A stretch of 23,934 nt of DNA from an uncultured Collinsella sp. GTDB taxonomy: Bacteria > Actinomycetota > Coriobacteriia > Coriobacteriales > Coriobacteriaceae. Position 1 is the first letter of the stretch. The number at the start of each line of letters is the position of its first letter. The stretch lies in the NCBI GenBank assembly GCA_900550835.1, contig URTP01000014.1, positions 1-23,934 on the forward strand, written 5' to 3'. Below, piece by piece: positions 7,461 to 15,125 of the stretch. Under the pieces are notes generated by a model that was not told where the DNA came from, did not search any database, and worked only from the letters and a program-made list of their open reading frames with translations. The translations under genes and the position numbers were made by a program.

Positions 7461-8052
7461 CCGGAAAGCCTGTTTGGCGCAGGGCCTCGTAGAGGACGAT
7501 GGCGGCGCTGTTAGAGAGGTTGAGAGCGCTGATGCGGTAGTCGTCCGGGTCGACGAAGTTGCCGCAGATATCCTGTCGAAGGATGGCTTCGTGGCTGTCC
7601 TCGGTATGCCCGAGCGACTCCTCGTGGGCCTCCCAGGCGTCGGCGTTTTCGAGCGAGTCGCAATCGCGCAACATGGGGATGCGCTCGCAGCGCTCGGGCG
7701 CCGCGGCAAGCAGTGGCTCGGGAATCCCCGAGCTCTCGCTGCCAAAGACCAAAAAGTCACCGTCGCGGTAGGTACTTTGCGCATAGGTGCGGCGCGCCTT
7801 TTTGGTCAGCAGATGCAGGCGTTCGTCGGCGGGGGAGAGGCCGTTGCGCGCAAGGAAATCCTCCCAGCCGGCATAGGTCGTCACGTCCAAATTTTGCCAG
7901 TAGCCCAGGCCGGCGCGACGCACCGTCTTGTCGTCGAGCGAAAACCCCAGCGGCTCCACCAGATGCAGGCGGGCGCCGGTAACCACGCAGGTGCGGCCGA
8001 TATTGCCCGTATTGGCCGGAATCTCGGGCGCATACAGCACAATGTTGAACAT
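7453..8052 (-). CDS. trmL: tRNA (cytidine/uridine-34 2'-O)-methyltransferase, with an insertion
   Basis: TrmL is a SPOUT methyltransferase that uses S-adenosylmethionine to methylate the ribose of the wobble nucleotide of certain leucine tRNAs. The SPOUT signature is clear: VLYAPEIPANTGNIGRTC (5-22), FGSESSGIP (103-111), IPM (125-127) and LNLSNSAAIVLYEALRQ (177-193), which form the knot. The E. coli protein has about 157 residues; this one has 199 because about 40 acidic residues (~130-170) separate IPM from the LNLSN motif. The start ATG 8052 follows CAAGGAG; an upstream extension to 8265 would run through the terminator at 8076-8108 and into cobW, so it is rejected. The stop codon is contributed by palindrome copy 4. 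A terminator separates it from cobW, so it probably has its own promoter. Confidence 0.9.
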   Translation of the reverse strand: MFNIVLYAPEIPANTGNIGRTCVVTGARLHLVEPLGFSLDDKTVRRAGLGYWQNLDVTTYAGWEDFLARNGLSPADERLHLLTKKARRTYAQSTYRDGDFLVFGSESSGIPEPLLAAAPERCERIPMLRDCDSLENADAWEAHEESLGHTEDSHEAILRQDICGNFVDPDDYRISALNLSNSAAIVLYEALRQTGFPGM

Positions 8053-8072
8053 GAATCTCCTTGGCTCAGAAC

Positions 8073-8108
8073 GAAAAACCACCACGAAGGGCACCTTCGT
8101 GGTGGTTT
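8073..8108 (-). terminator. Rho-independent terminator of the CobW gene
   Basis: AAACCACCACGAAGG (8076-8090) and CCTTCGTGGTGGTTT (8094-8108) form a perfect 15-bp stem with a 3-base loop. On the minus strand it is followed by a run of T (TTTTTCG), as expected for a terminator after the gene ending at 8148. Confidence 0.9.
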
Positions 8109-8147
8109 GGCGGTTACGTAGGCGGAAAAATGCCCGCTTGGATAAAT

Positions 8148-9278
8148 CTAGGCGCGGTGCCAGTCGGTCAGGCAGGCATCGAGGGAGGCGATGAGCGCAT
8201 CCTTGTCCATGTGACGGCCGATGATGCACAGGCTCGTCATGCGGTCGCCCGTCTCGTCGTCCCAAATCTGCATGATCTCGGGGTTCTCGTCGATGATCTT
8301 CTGCTTCTCGCCCTCGGGCGCGGAGTCAACGAACAGACCGTTCTCCATCAGGCGCATTTGGTGGCCGGCCTGCTCGAACATGTAGCACATGTCCGGATCG
8401 CCGGTCTGCCACAGCGGACCCTTGACGCGGATGACCTCGTCGGGCCACTCCTGCTCAACAAAATCGGTGAACTTCTGCAGGTCAAACGGCTTGCGGCGCG
8501 AGTACACAAAGGTCTCGATGTCGTACTCGAGCACCTCGGGGTCGTCGTGCTCCTCGGGATGCTCCATGGCCTCGATCCAGGCGGCGGAGTTGTAGGCGCG
8601 CATAAAGTCGAAGCGGTCGGTGTCGAGCAGCTCCTCCATGGGGACCTCGCCGTTTTGGGCCTCGACAATCACGGCGTCCTTCTGCAGGCTGCGCACGATA
8701 GCCTTGAGCTCGGCGATCTGCTCAGGGCTCACGGTATCGGTCTTGTTGAGGATCAGCGTGGAGCAGAACTCGATCTGCTGGATGAGCAGGCTCTCGATGT
8801 CGTCCTCGTCGATATCCTCGGCCAACAGGTCGCGGCCGCCGTTGAACTCGTCGTACATGCGGGCGCAATCGACCACAGCCACGATGTTGTCGAGTGCAAG
8901 CTTGGGCTGGCCGCCCACCTTGGCCTCGTCGCAGAAGCTCGAGATGGTGTAGGCGATGGGGATAGGCTCGCAGATACCCGAGGCCTCGATGATGATGTAG
9001 TCGAACTTGCCCGAATCGGCGATGCCCTGCAGCTGGTTGGCAAGGTCGTCCGAAAGCGTGCAGCAGATGCAGCCGTTGGTGAGCGGGATGAGGTCGTCGG
9101 TCTCGGAAAGGCCGCCGTCGGCGATGAGGCTGGCGTCGACGTTGATCTCGCCGATATCGTTGACGATCACGGCGGCGCGGATGCCGCCGTCGTTAGCGAG
9201 GATGTGGTTGAGCAGTGTGGTCTTGCCGGCACCGAGGTATCCGGTAAGCATGATGATCTTCACGGGTTTGTTGGGCAT
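8148..9278 (-). CDS. CobW/P47K (ZNG1-like) metal-chaperone GTPase
   Basis: This 376-residue protein has the COG0523 GTPase signature: G1 GYLGAGKT (13-20), the metal-binding NGCICC motif (68-73, CxCC), a switch-like EASGICEP, and G4 NKTD. The C-terminal half (EYDIETFVYSRRKPFDLQKF onward) matches the CobW C-terminal domain. The family uses GTP to deliver zinc, cobalt or other metals to target proteins; the metal here is unknown. I chose ATG 9278 because AAAGGAGGGCAC sits just before it; an ATG 21 bases upstream (9299) lacks a good site. Acidic clusters (EDIDEDDIE, HPEEHDDPE) may add metal-binding capacity. There is no Zur-like box that I can recognise in the 86-base upstream gap. Confidence 0.88.
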   Translation of the reverse strand: MPNKPVKIIMLTGYLGAGKTTLLNHILANDGGIRAAVIVNDIGEINVDASLIADGGLSETDDLIPLTNGCICCTLSDDLANQLQGIADSGKFDYIIIEASGICEPIPIAYTISSFCDEAKVGGQPKLALDNIVAVVDCARMYDEFNGGRDLLAEDIDEDDIESLLIQQIEFCSTLILNKTDTVSPEQIAELKAIVRSLQKDAVIVEAQNGEVPMEELLDTDRFDFMRAYNSAAWIEAMEHPEEHDDPEVLEYDIETFVYSRRKPFDLQKFTDFVEQEWPDEVIRVKGPLWQTGDPDMCYMFEQAGHQMRLMENGLFVDSAPEGEKQKIIDENPEIMQIWDDETGDRMTSLCIIGRHMDKDALIASLDACLTDWHRA

Positions 9279-9364
9279 GTGCCCTCCTTTGTTAGACATG
9301 GCTTACAGTTGAATCTTATGCCAAACGCCTGCTCTTATACCCACGCGCCGGCAAATAACACAGG

Positions 9365-9706
9365 CTACTCCCAGGCTCCCCATACATCGGGGCAATAACC
9401 GACGGTGGCCTTTTTGCCGTTGCGCACGATGGGCTCGGCTAGAACCTGCTGGTTCTCGAGCAACTTGTCGAAGCGCTGGCTAGGGGTGAGGTGCTGGATG
9501 AGCGCGAGCGTCTCCTCGTCCTTGGCCTTGGGGTTGAGCAGCTTGTCGATGCCGCCGACCGCCTGCATCACGCTCGTGAGCTCGCCTTTGCTCATCTCCT
9601 TTTCCTTAAGGTCGATAAACTGCACCTTGATGCGGCGCTCCTTAAAATAGCGCTGCGCCTTCTTGGTATCGAAGGACTTTTTGGTACCGAAGATCTGCAC
9701 GTTCAT
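9365..9706 (-). CDS. ArsC/Spx-like thioredoxin-fold protein lacking the usual N-terminal cysteine
   Basis: This 113-residue protein has the ArsC/Spx fold pattern: a first strand VQIFGT, then KKSFDTKKAQRYFKER, the FIDLKEK strand, and a C-terminal EPIVRNGKKATVGY. Family members reduce arsenate or, as Spx/YffB types, regulate or act on thiols. The position that normally holds the catalytic cysteine (GTKKC in close relatives) is Ser, encoded by TCC. The only cysteine, in VGYCPDVW, is near the C-terminus, so classical ArsC chemistry looks impossible. The start is ATG 9706, 17 bases after the flavoprotein stop, so the two genes probably form an operon. The ribosome binding site is weak (GGCGGAA). 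Confidence 0.8.
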   Translation of the reverse strand: MNVQIFGTKKSFDTKKAQRYFKERRIKVQFIDLKEKEMSKGELTSVMQAVGGIDKLLNPKAKDEETLALIQHLTPSQRFDKLLENQQVLAEPIVRNGKKATVGYCPDVWGAWE

Positions 9707-9723
9707 TGTTTGGTTCCGCCGTT

Positions 9724-10347
9724 CTACCTGATGAAGTTGGTCCTAGCGCGATCGGCCTGGGGCGCTTCGATGCCGGCGGACTTTCCCGCCTCGATGCAAC
9801 GCAGCAGCCAGGCCATGTTTTTGCCGATGTTTCGCATGGTGGCAAGGCCTTCGGCGTCCTGGGCGGCCTCGCCCGGCATGGCGCCAAAGACGTTGTTCCA
9901 GTAGGTGGATGCCACCACGGGCATCTGGTTGATGGTGAAGTACTTGTTGAGCACATCGAAGGTGGTCGACGTGCCACCGCGACGGGCAACGGCGACAGCG
10001 GCGCCCGGCTTGTGCGCAAAGGCCTTGCTGCCTGCATAGAATGCGCGGTCGAGTGCCGAGAGGATGCGTCCGCTGGGATGTGCGTAGTAGACGGGCGAGC
10101 CAAAGACAAAGCCGTCTGCCTGCTCGGCAGCGGCAATCAGCTCGTTGACCACATCGTCGTCAAAGGTGCAACGGCAATCGAGCTTGCCGCACTGGCCGCA
10201 ACCAATGCAATCGCGAATGGGCTTGGCGCCCAGTTGAAACATCTCGGCCTCGATGCCTTCGGCGTTAAGCTGCTCGGCGACCTCGGCGAGTGCGCGGGCC
10301 GTGTTGCCGTTTGCCTTGGGGCTGCCATTGACCAAAAGAACCTTCAT
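9724..10347 (-). CDS. NADPH-dependent FMN reductase-like (iron-sulfur) flavoprotein
   Basis: This 207-residue protein has a flavodoxin-like fold: an N-terminal VLLVNGSPKANGNT (4-16) binding the FMN phosphate, and FGSPVYYAHPSG (~80-91), which contacts the isoalloxazine ring. Between them a compact cysteine motif, CIGCGQCGKLDCRC (Cys 47, 50, 53, 58 and 60), resembles the 4Fe-4S motif of iron-sulfur flavoproteins (Isf). Such proteins carry out redox reactions with NAD(P)H or ferredoxin; the physiological partner is unknown. The start is ATG 10347 (a GTG sits at 10350), with GAGGGAG upstream. The leader contains a stem that would cover this ribosome binding site. It is probably co-transcribed with the ArsC-like gene. 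It is cytoplasmic, with no membrane segment. Confidence 0.87.
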   Translation of the reverse strand: MKVLLVNGSPKANGNTARALAEVAEQLNAEGIEAEMFQLGAKPIRDCIGCGQCGKLDCRCTFDDDVVNELIAAAEQADGFVFGSPVYYAHPSGRILSALDRAFYAGSKAFAHKPGAAVAVARRGGTSTTFDVLNKYFTINQMPVVASTYWNNVFGAMPGEAAQDAEGLATMRNIGKNMAWLLRCIEAGKSAGIEAPQADRARTNFIR

Positions 10348-10356
10348 CACAAACTC

Positions 10357-10384
10357 CCTCTGCTGTTGGTGACTTCTGCAGAGG
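10357..10384 (-). promoter_or_regulatory. Leader hairpin that can mask the ribosome binding site
   Basis: CCTCTGC (10357-10363) and GCAGAGG (10378-10384) are inverted copies with a 14-base loop. Read on the minus strand, the second arm of the stem contains the start of the AGAGGGAG ribosome binding site of the flavoprotein gene. It could therefore control translation. Confidence 0.4.
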
Positions 10385-10421
10385 ATTATCGCACGATGGG
10401 GGAGGCGGTGCGGGCGTGGTG

Positions 10422-11951
10422 CTAATCCAGTTTGGTACCTGGCACCTGCACGGCTTTCCCGAGCAACACTTTGAGCTCGTTCAAAATGGAAACGGGCTGT
10501 CGGTCGACGGTATCCAGATGAAGCGTGGCCACGCGAAGGGGCGGCTGATATTCAAACGAGCCAAAGAGCACGGGAGAGCCCAGGAACCGCTCGATTTCCT
10601 TTGCGATCGCGTCGGTCTCTTCGGGATCGAATTCGTCGAAAAGCGCCACGAACATCGGTCCGGTCGAGCGGAACAGACGACCCTTGCCGCGCGAACAATC
10701 CATGAGGCAGGCGGCGCTCTCCGCCAAAACGCGGTCGCCTGCATCAAAGCCAAAGCGGGCATTGACCTGAGCGATATCGTCGATTTTAATGGCGACCAAG
10801 CCCGCCTTGCGCGCGACGCGACGCATTTCGCCAATGGCGTTGACCAGGGCGTGGATGTCGCCCAGGCCGGTCACGGAATCGGTCGTATCTGCCAAGCTGC
10901 GGTTGATAATCATGCCCACGTACATGTTGGGCTCGGTATCGGTGCCGTCCAAGCGGTAGCCCGTGCAGTCGCAAAGCACGTATGCTTCGGTGGCATCCAT
11001 CACGCGATACTGCATGTAGTGGAAGTGCCACGTACCGTTTATCACCATGTCGAGCTCGGCGCGTACGTTGTCGCGGTCCTCGGGGTGAACGCGGGCAAGC
11101 CACAAGTCGAGTGAGTTGTAGGGATGCTGGGAGGGCAGGTCAAAATCGCGTACGGCATTAACCGACCATTGTGATTCGCCCGTATCGAGATTGAGGATAA
11201 ACGGATAGCGCGTCTCGGAGCTCATAGAGATCGCTTGGAATACGCGGTCGTTGCACGGAAGCTGCTCGGCAATTGGGTGTGGCGGCGCGTCATTGTCTTT
11301 CGGTTGCTGCACACGATGCATAAGCTTATAGCGATACATCTTGCGATCGGCATCCATCGTCATCTGGCGACGCGTGTCGCCGGCAAGTGGATTGACGCGC
11401 GAGCAGCCAAAGCTAAAGCTAGCGATCATGGGCGCCTTGCCACCTGAGCTCGCCTCGATCAGCCCGGCACGTACCTGCTCCAAGCGCTGCTCGAGTTCAG
11501 TCTCGTTTGCAGAGAGCGAGATAAGCACAAACTCGTCTCCACCGATACGAAACAGCATCTCATCGTGCTCCATGGTTTCGGAGAGCGTGCGACAGATGCT
11601 CAGAATATAGCGATTGCCTTCGGCGTGGCCAAACCTATCATTGCAATGCTTGAGATGGTCGATGTCAATATAGGCGCAGGTGAAGGGGTCGCCTTTGCGC
11701 CAGAGCTGCTCGACGTGACGGTCGAGTCCGCCACGGTTGTCCAAGTTGGTGAGCGGATCGATATAGGCGTTGCACTCAAGCAGCTGGCGCTCTTGTTGCA
11801 GGATGGCATGCGTCTTTTGCAGTTGCTCACCAACGGCGCGTAGCTCAGCAGGCAGCACGGAAACATCGAGTTCGGCGGTCGAGACACCATTCGCAAGTCG
11901 CTGAAGATAGGCAATAATCGATTGCTCGCCCAAGCGATATGACTCGTTCAT
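10422..11951 (-). CDS. GGDEF-PAS-degenerate GGDEF protein (diguanylate cyclase)
   Basis: This 509-residue soluble protein starts with a helical, coiled-coil-like region (residues 1-60). A GGDEF domain follows (~60-220) with YIDIDHLKHCNDRFGH and the intact motif RIGGDEF (GGDEF at 137-141), expected to make cyclic-di-GMP from two GTP. The RxxD inhibitory site before GGDEF is absent (EHDE). A PAS-like domain follows (~240-350). The second GGDEF-like domain (~355-500) has FRSTGPMFVALF in place of the active motif and is probably non-catalytic. The start is ATG 11951, with AAGGAGG upstream; an extension to 11978 has no ribosome site. It shares domain order and much sequence style with the larger protein upstream (12079-14796), so the two look like paralogues. 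No membrane segment was found. Confidence 0.87.
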   Translation of the reverse strand: MNESYRLGEQSIIAYLQRLANGVSTAELDVSVLPAELRAVGEQLQKTHAILQQERQLLECNAYIDPLTNLDNRGGLDRHVEQLWRKGDPFTCAYIDIDHLKHCNDRFGHAEGNRYILSICRTLSETMEHDEMLFRIGGDEFVLISLSANETELEQRLEQVRAGLIEASSGGKAPMIASFSFGCSRVNPLAGDTRRQMTMDADRKMYRYKLMHRVQQPKDNDAPPHPIAEQLPCNDRVFQAISMSSETRYPFILNLDTGESQWSVNAVRDFDLPSQHPYNSLDLWLARVHPEDRDNVRAELDMVINGTWHFHYMQYRVMDATEAYVLCDCTGYRLDGTDTEPNMYVGMIINRSLADTTDSVTGLGDIHALVNAIGEMRRVARKAGLVAIKIDDIAQVNARFGFDAGDRVLAESAACLMDCSRGKGRLFRSTGPMFVALFDEFDPEETDAIAKEIERFLGSPVLFGSFEYQPPLRVATLHLDTVDRQPVSILNELKVLLGKAVQVPGTKLD

Positions 11952-11989
11952 GATGAATAACCTCCTTGGGCAGAACAACGGTTTGTATC

Positions 11990-12020
11990 ATATCCCCAAT
12001 TCGGTTTGAATTGGGGATAT
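11990..12020. promoter_or_regulatory. Perfect 13-bp inverted repeat between the two cyclic-di-GMP genes
   Basis: ATATCCCCAATTC (11990-12002) and GAATTGGGGATAT (12008-12020) are exact inverted copies with a 5-base spacer. The dyad lies in the 127-base gap between the stop of the EAL gene (12079) and the start of the GGDEF gene (11951). A terminator or attenuator is possible, but the T-run on the minus strand is poor. An operator is the other option. Confidence 0.55.
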
Positions 12021-12078
12021 AAGTTAGCTAATGGAGACAAATGTCCCCTTCGACGGTGACGTTTTGCGCGCGAGCGTA

Positions 12079-14796
12079 TCAGTTGTTGTCGCCACCGTCG
12101 AGCAATGCTTCAAAATCCTCCGCCGGCATGGGGCGGTAGTAGAGGAAGCCCTGAGCGTAGCGGGCGCCCATTTGGAGCAGCATGTTCGCCTGCTCGTCTG
12201 TCTCGATGCCTTCGATCACCACGGGCAGATGGAGCGACTGCGCCATCTCGAGCATTGATGAAATGATTTGCGCACTGCGGTCTTGATCGCCGTCGACGGG
12301 CACAAACGTGCGGTCGAGCTTAATGACATCGACGTTGACGTTCTTGAGCATCGCGAGCGTGGACTGGCCGGTGCCAAAATCGTCCATGTAGGTCGAGAAG
12401 CCGCGGTTGTGCAGGTCGGCCGTCAGCTTATCCACAGCTTCGGACTCTCCCGTATAAGCCGTCTCGGTGATCTCGATGCGCATGAGCTCGGGCGGCAGGT
12501 TGTATTGGGCGGCGAGTGCCCCCATGTGTTCGGCAACGTCGCAGGTAAGAATATCCACGCGCGACACGTTGAGCGAGATCGGAACCACGCGCAGCCCTCG
12601 ATCGATGCGCTTGCGCAGCCACAGGGCAACGCCCTGCCAAACGTATTTGTCGAGTGTCACCACAAAACCGCTTTCCTCGAGAGCGGGGATAAAGGTGACG
12701 GGTGAAATGAGGGAACCATCCTTGTCGATCCAGCGCGTGAGCGCCTCGGCGCCAATGATCTCGCCGGTTTCCATGTCGACCTGGGGCTGCAGGTAGTAGG
12801 TAATGCGGCCGTTTGAGAGCGCATATTGGAATTCGGTCAGCGTGCGGTGGAACGCGATTTCGCGTTCGTACTCCTCGGGGCGGAAAACGGCAATGCGCTC
12901 CTTAAAGTCGTTTTTTGCGCGCCGATTGGTAAACATAGCCTTGGCCTGCGCATCGATGGTGATTTCCTCGTTGGAGTCGATGGGGTAGACGCCCATGGAC
13001 GGCCAGAAGCCCACGCCGTCATCATACTTGGCCACGGCCTGGCGAACGCGGCTATAAATCTGATGGACGGTGTCGTGTTCAAAGGGGATGAGTATGCAAA
13101 AGTCGTCTTGGCCCCAGTACCCTGCGACGCCCATGTCGGCATTCTCGATGTCCTTGAGGACCGTGCCCACGTCGGCGAGCATGCGGTCGCCCTCGGCCTG
13201 TCCGTGCCATTCGTTGAACAGTCGCATGTGTCCCATGTCGACGGTGGCGATACACCAGGCGCCGTTGCGCCTTGTCTCGAGAAATTCGTTGGCGCGGCGC
13301 ATAAACTCGCTGGGTCGATAGAGACCCGTGAGCGGATCGATGCGTTCGGCGATGGCGCTTTTGCGCTCCACCTCGGGTATGGGGAGGCTGTCGTTGGGAA
13401 CAAGCCCGCCGGCCGTGCGAATGCGACGGTCGAGTTCGCCTAAAACGGCGGCCGTTTGATTGGTCAGGTGCTCGTAAAAGGCCGGAACGACAAGACAGAC
13501 GGGGGTAATGGTGTCGCCCGCGATTCGAACGGGAGCGAAAACGGCCTCTTTGAGATGGTGGATCAGTTGCTCGAATGCTTCGTGATCCAAATTGTTGCTA
13601 AGCACGACGAACTGGGCGTTGCGTGAGCGGAAGACGCGACTCCTGCCGCGAGTAATCGACAGCATGCGGCCTGCGTATTCGGCGAGCATGTTGTCGACGG
13701 CCTCGGCCCCGTAGAGCTCGTTGAGCTTTGCCGTGCCGCGAACGCGCACTGCTATAAGCCCCGTCTTGCAACGGTCGCGACGGCAGGCATCGATAGCGTT
13801 GATCAGCGTGCGCTGCGTTCCGAGGCCCGTGGCGGCGTCGACGGTCTCGGCAAGCGAGTGGTTGACGAGCTCGCCGACATAGAGCGAGGGGACATTTCCG
13901 TCGCCGTCGATACGAAACCCGCGAGCACGGCCGAGGATGTAGTCGCCGGCGGCATTGCGCACACGGTACTGCATGACGTGGCGATGTTTGGAGCCGTCAT
14001 AGATTTGGTCGATGTCGTTGGTATAGGCCTCAAGGTCATCGGGATGGACACGCGTTTTCCAGTAATCGTGGCAGTTGTCTATATGCTCCGAAGGAAGACC
14101 AAGATCGCGCAAGGCGCCTTGTGACCAAAGGGTTCGATGTTTGTCCAAGTTCTCGATAAAGAAATATCGGCCTTCGTTGAGCATCGAAAGGGCGTCGAAA
14201 ATGCGATCGCTTATTTCGAAGTCGTCGGTGTGGGCTTGTGCGATATTGCGTCGATCAAGGTGCACGGCATGACGTAGCTTGTAGTCGTACATGCGATGGT
14301 CGGCATCGTTCGTCAAGCGATTGGGGGCTTCGCCCAGGGCGGGGTCGGCGTGTGCCACTCCGTAGCTAAACGAGTGAGGCATCTTGGAAGCGTTGTTTTC
14401 GAGCAGTACCGTTCGGCAGTGTTCCAGACGTTCGGCAAGGTCGTCCTCGGTCGCAATCGTAGATAGGATGGCGAACTCGTCGCCCCCCAGACGAAATGCC
14501 GCCTCGTCCACCTTCATATACAGTTTGAGATAGAGGCTCACCTGCAAGATATAGCGGTTGCCCTCGTCATGGCCAAAGACGTCGTTGCAGTGCTTGAGAT
14601 TGTCGATATCGATGTACGCCATGGTAACGGGGGTGTCCTGCTCCCAGAGCTCCTCGAGGGAACGGGCAAAGCCGCCGCGGTTGCCAAGCCCGGTAAGCTG
14701 GTCGGTAAAGGCGGTCCTGACCAGATCCTCCTGACGCTTGAGAAGGTCGCGGACGGTCTTTTCGAGCGTTTCAGTGTAATTGCTGGGGGTATCCAT
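12079..14796 (-). CDS. GGDEF-PAS-GGDEF-GGDEF-EAL cyclic-di-GMP signalling protein
   Basis: The 905-residue protein first repeats the layout of its neighbour: a GGDEF domain (GGDEF at ~104-108, from FRLGGDEF), a PAS-like domain (~215-325) and a degenerate GGDEF (SRNAQFVVLS). It then adds a third GGDEF-like domain with GQDDF and a C-terminal EAL domain (~650-900). The EAL residues for phosphodiesterase activity are present: EALTR, SLNVSR, IEITET, DDFGTG, IKLDR, IEGIET and QGFLYY. The protein may therefore both make and hydrolyse cyclic-di-GMP. The I-site RxxD is missing (KVDE). The start is not certain: ATG 14796 has no strong ribosome site, and GTG 14853 would add 19 residues. No membrane helices or signal peptide are visible, so it is likely cytoplasmic. 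Confidence 0.87.
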   Translation of the reverse strand: MDTPSNYTETLEKTVRDLLKRQEDLVRTAFTDQLTGLGNRGGFARSLEELWEQDTPVTMAYIDIDNLKHCNDVFGHDEGNRYILQVSLYLKLYMKVDEAAFRLGGDEFAILSTIATEDDLAERLEHCRTVLLENNASKMPHSFSYGVAHADPALGEAPNRLTNDADHRMYDYKLRHAVHLDRRNIAQAHTDDFEISDRIFDALSMLNEGRYFFIENLDKHRTLWSQGALRDLGLPSEHIDNCHDYWKTRVHPDDLEAYTNDIDQIYDGSKHRHVMQYRVRNAAGDYILGRARGFRIDGDGNVPSLYVGELVNHSLAETVDAATGLGTQRTLINAIDACRRDRCKTGLIAVRVRGTAKLNELYGAEAVDNMLAEYAGRMLSITRGRSRVFRSRNAQFVVLSNNLDHEAFEQLIHHLKEAVFAPVRIAGDTITPVCLVVPAFYEHLTNQTAAVLGELDRRIRTAGGLVPNDSLPIPEVERKSAIAERIDPLTGLYRPSEFMRRANEFLETRRNGAWCIATVDMGHMRLFNEWHGQAEGDRMLADVGTVLKDIENADMGVAGYWGQDDFCILIPFEHDTVHQIYSRVRQAVAKYDDGVGFWPSMGVYPIDSNEEITIDAQAKAMFTNRRAKNDFKERIAVFRPEEYEREIAFHRTLTEFQYALSNGRITYYLQPQVDMETGEIIGAEALTRWIDKDGSLISPVTFIPALEESGFVVTLDKYVWQGVALWLRKRIDRGLRVVPISLNVSRVDILTCDVAEHMGALAAQYNLPPELMRIEITETAYTGESEAVDKLTADLHNRGFSTYMDDFGTGQSTLAMLKNVNVDVIKLDRTFVPVDGDQDRSAQIISSMLEMAQSLHLPVVIEGIETDEQANMLLQMGARYAQGFLYYRPMPAEDFEALLDGGDNN

Positions 14797-15125
14797 GCTG
14801 TAGGCGGCTTTCTGGGGTCGGGGCGGATTGCGTCGGGCGAGCTCGTTGTGCACACGCGTTGTTGCTCAACGCCTCGCGTGTTTCCAAGCCCCCGCCTTGC
14901 TGCGTCGTTGGGTTTATTTGTCGGCTGACGTTCGTTGCTGATAACTACTGAGTAGTATAAACAAGTGTATGGAATTATGCAGGGGTGCCCATGTTGCGGG
15001 CGGCCATTATTCGCCATTATTCGCCAAACGGTAACGCGACGATGTTCGATGAAAATGCGACTGAGGCGATATATGTTGACGGGTATACTTGTTTCGTTTT
15101 AAAACGCAGGAACGGAGATGGTCGC
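14797..15125. promoter_or_regulatory. Divergent intergenic region with a palindrome at a likely promoter
   Basis: No gene is evident here. ACTACT and AGTAGT flank a single G (14944-14956), giving a perfect 13-bp palindrome that touches TATAAA on the plus strand. Nearer the patatin gene, TTGACG lies 17 bases before a TTAAAA, a possible -35/-10 pair. The 14797-14853 part may belong to the EAL protein if GTG 14853 is used. Confidence 0.35.

Noticed and set aside
8061..9398. Long plus-strand open frame opposite the CobW gene
   Set aside because: The CobW reading frame has clear motifs and a ribosome site; the opposite frame is low-complexity and crosses the terminator.
14985..15125. Longer N-terminus for the patatin protein
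   Set aside because: No ribosome site at 14985 and the extra residues have no family similarity; ATG 15126 has a good site.
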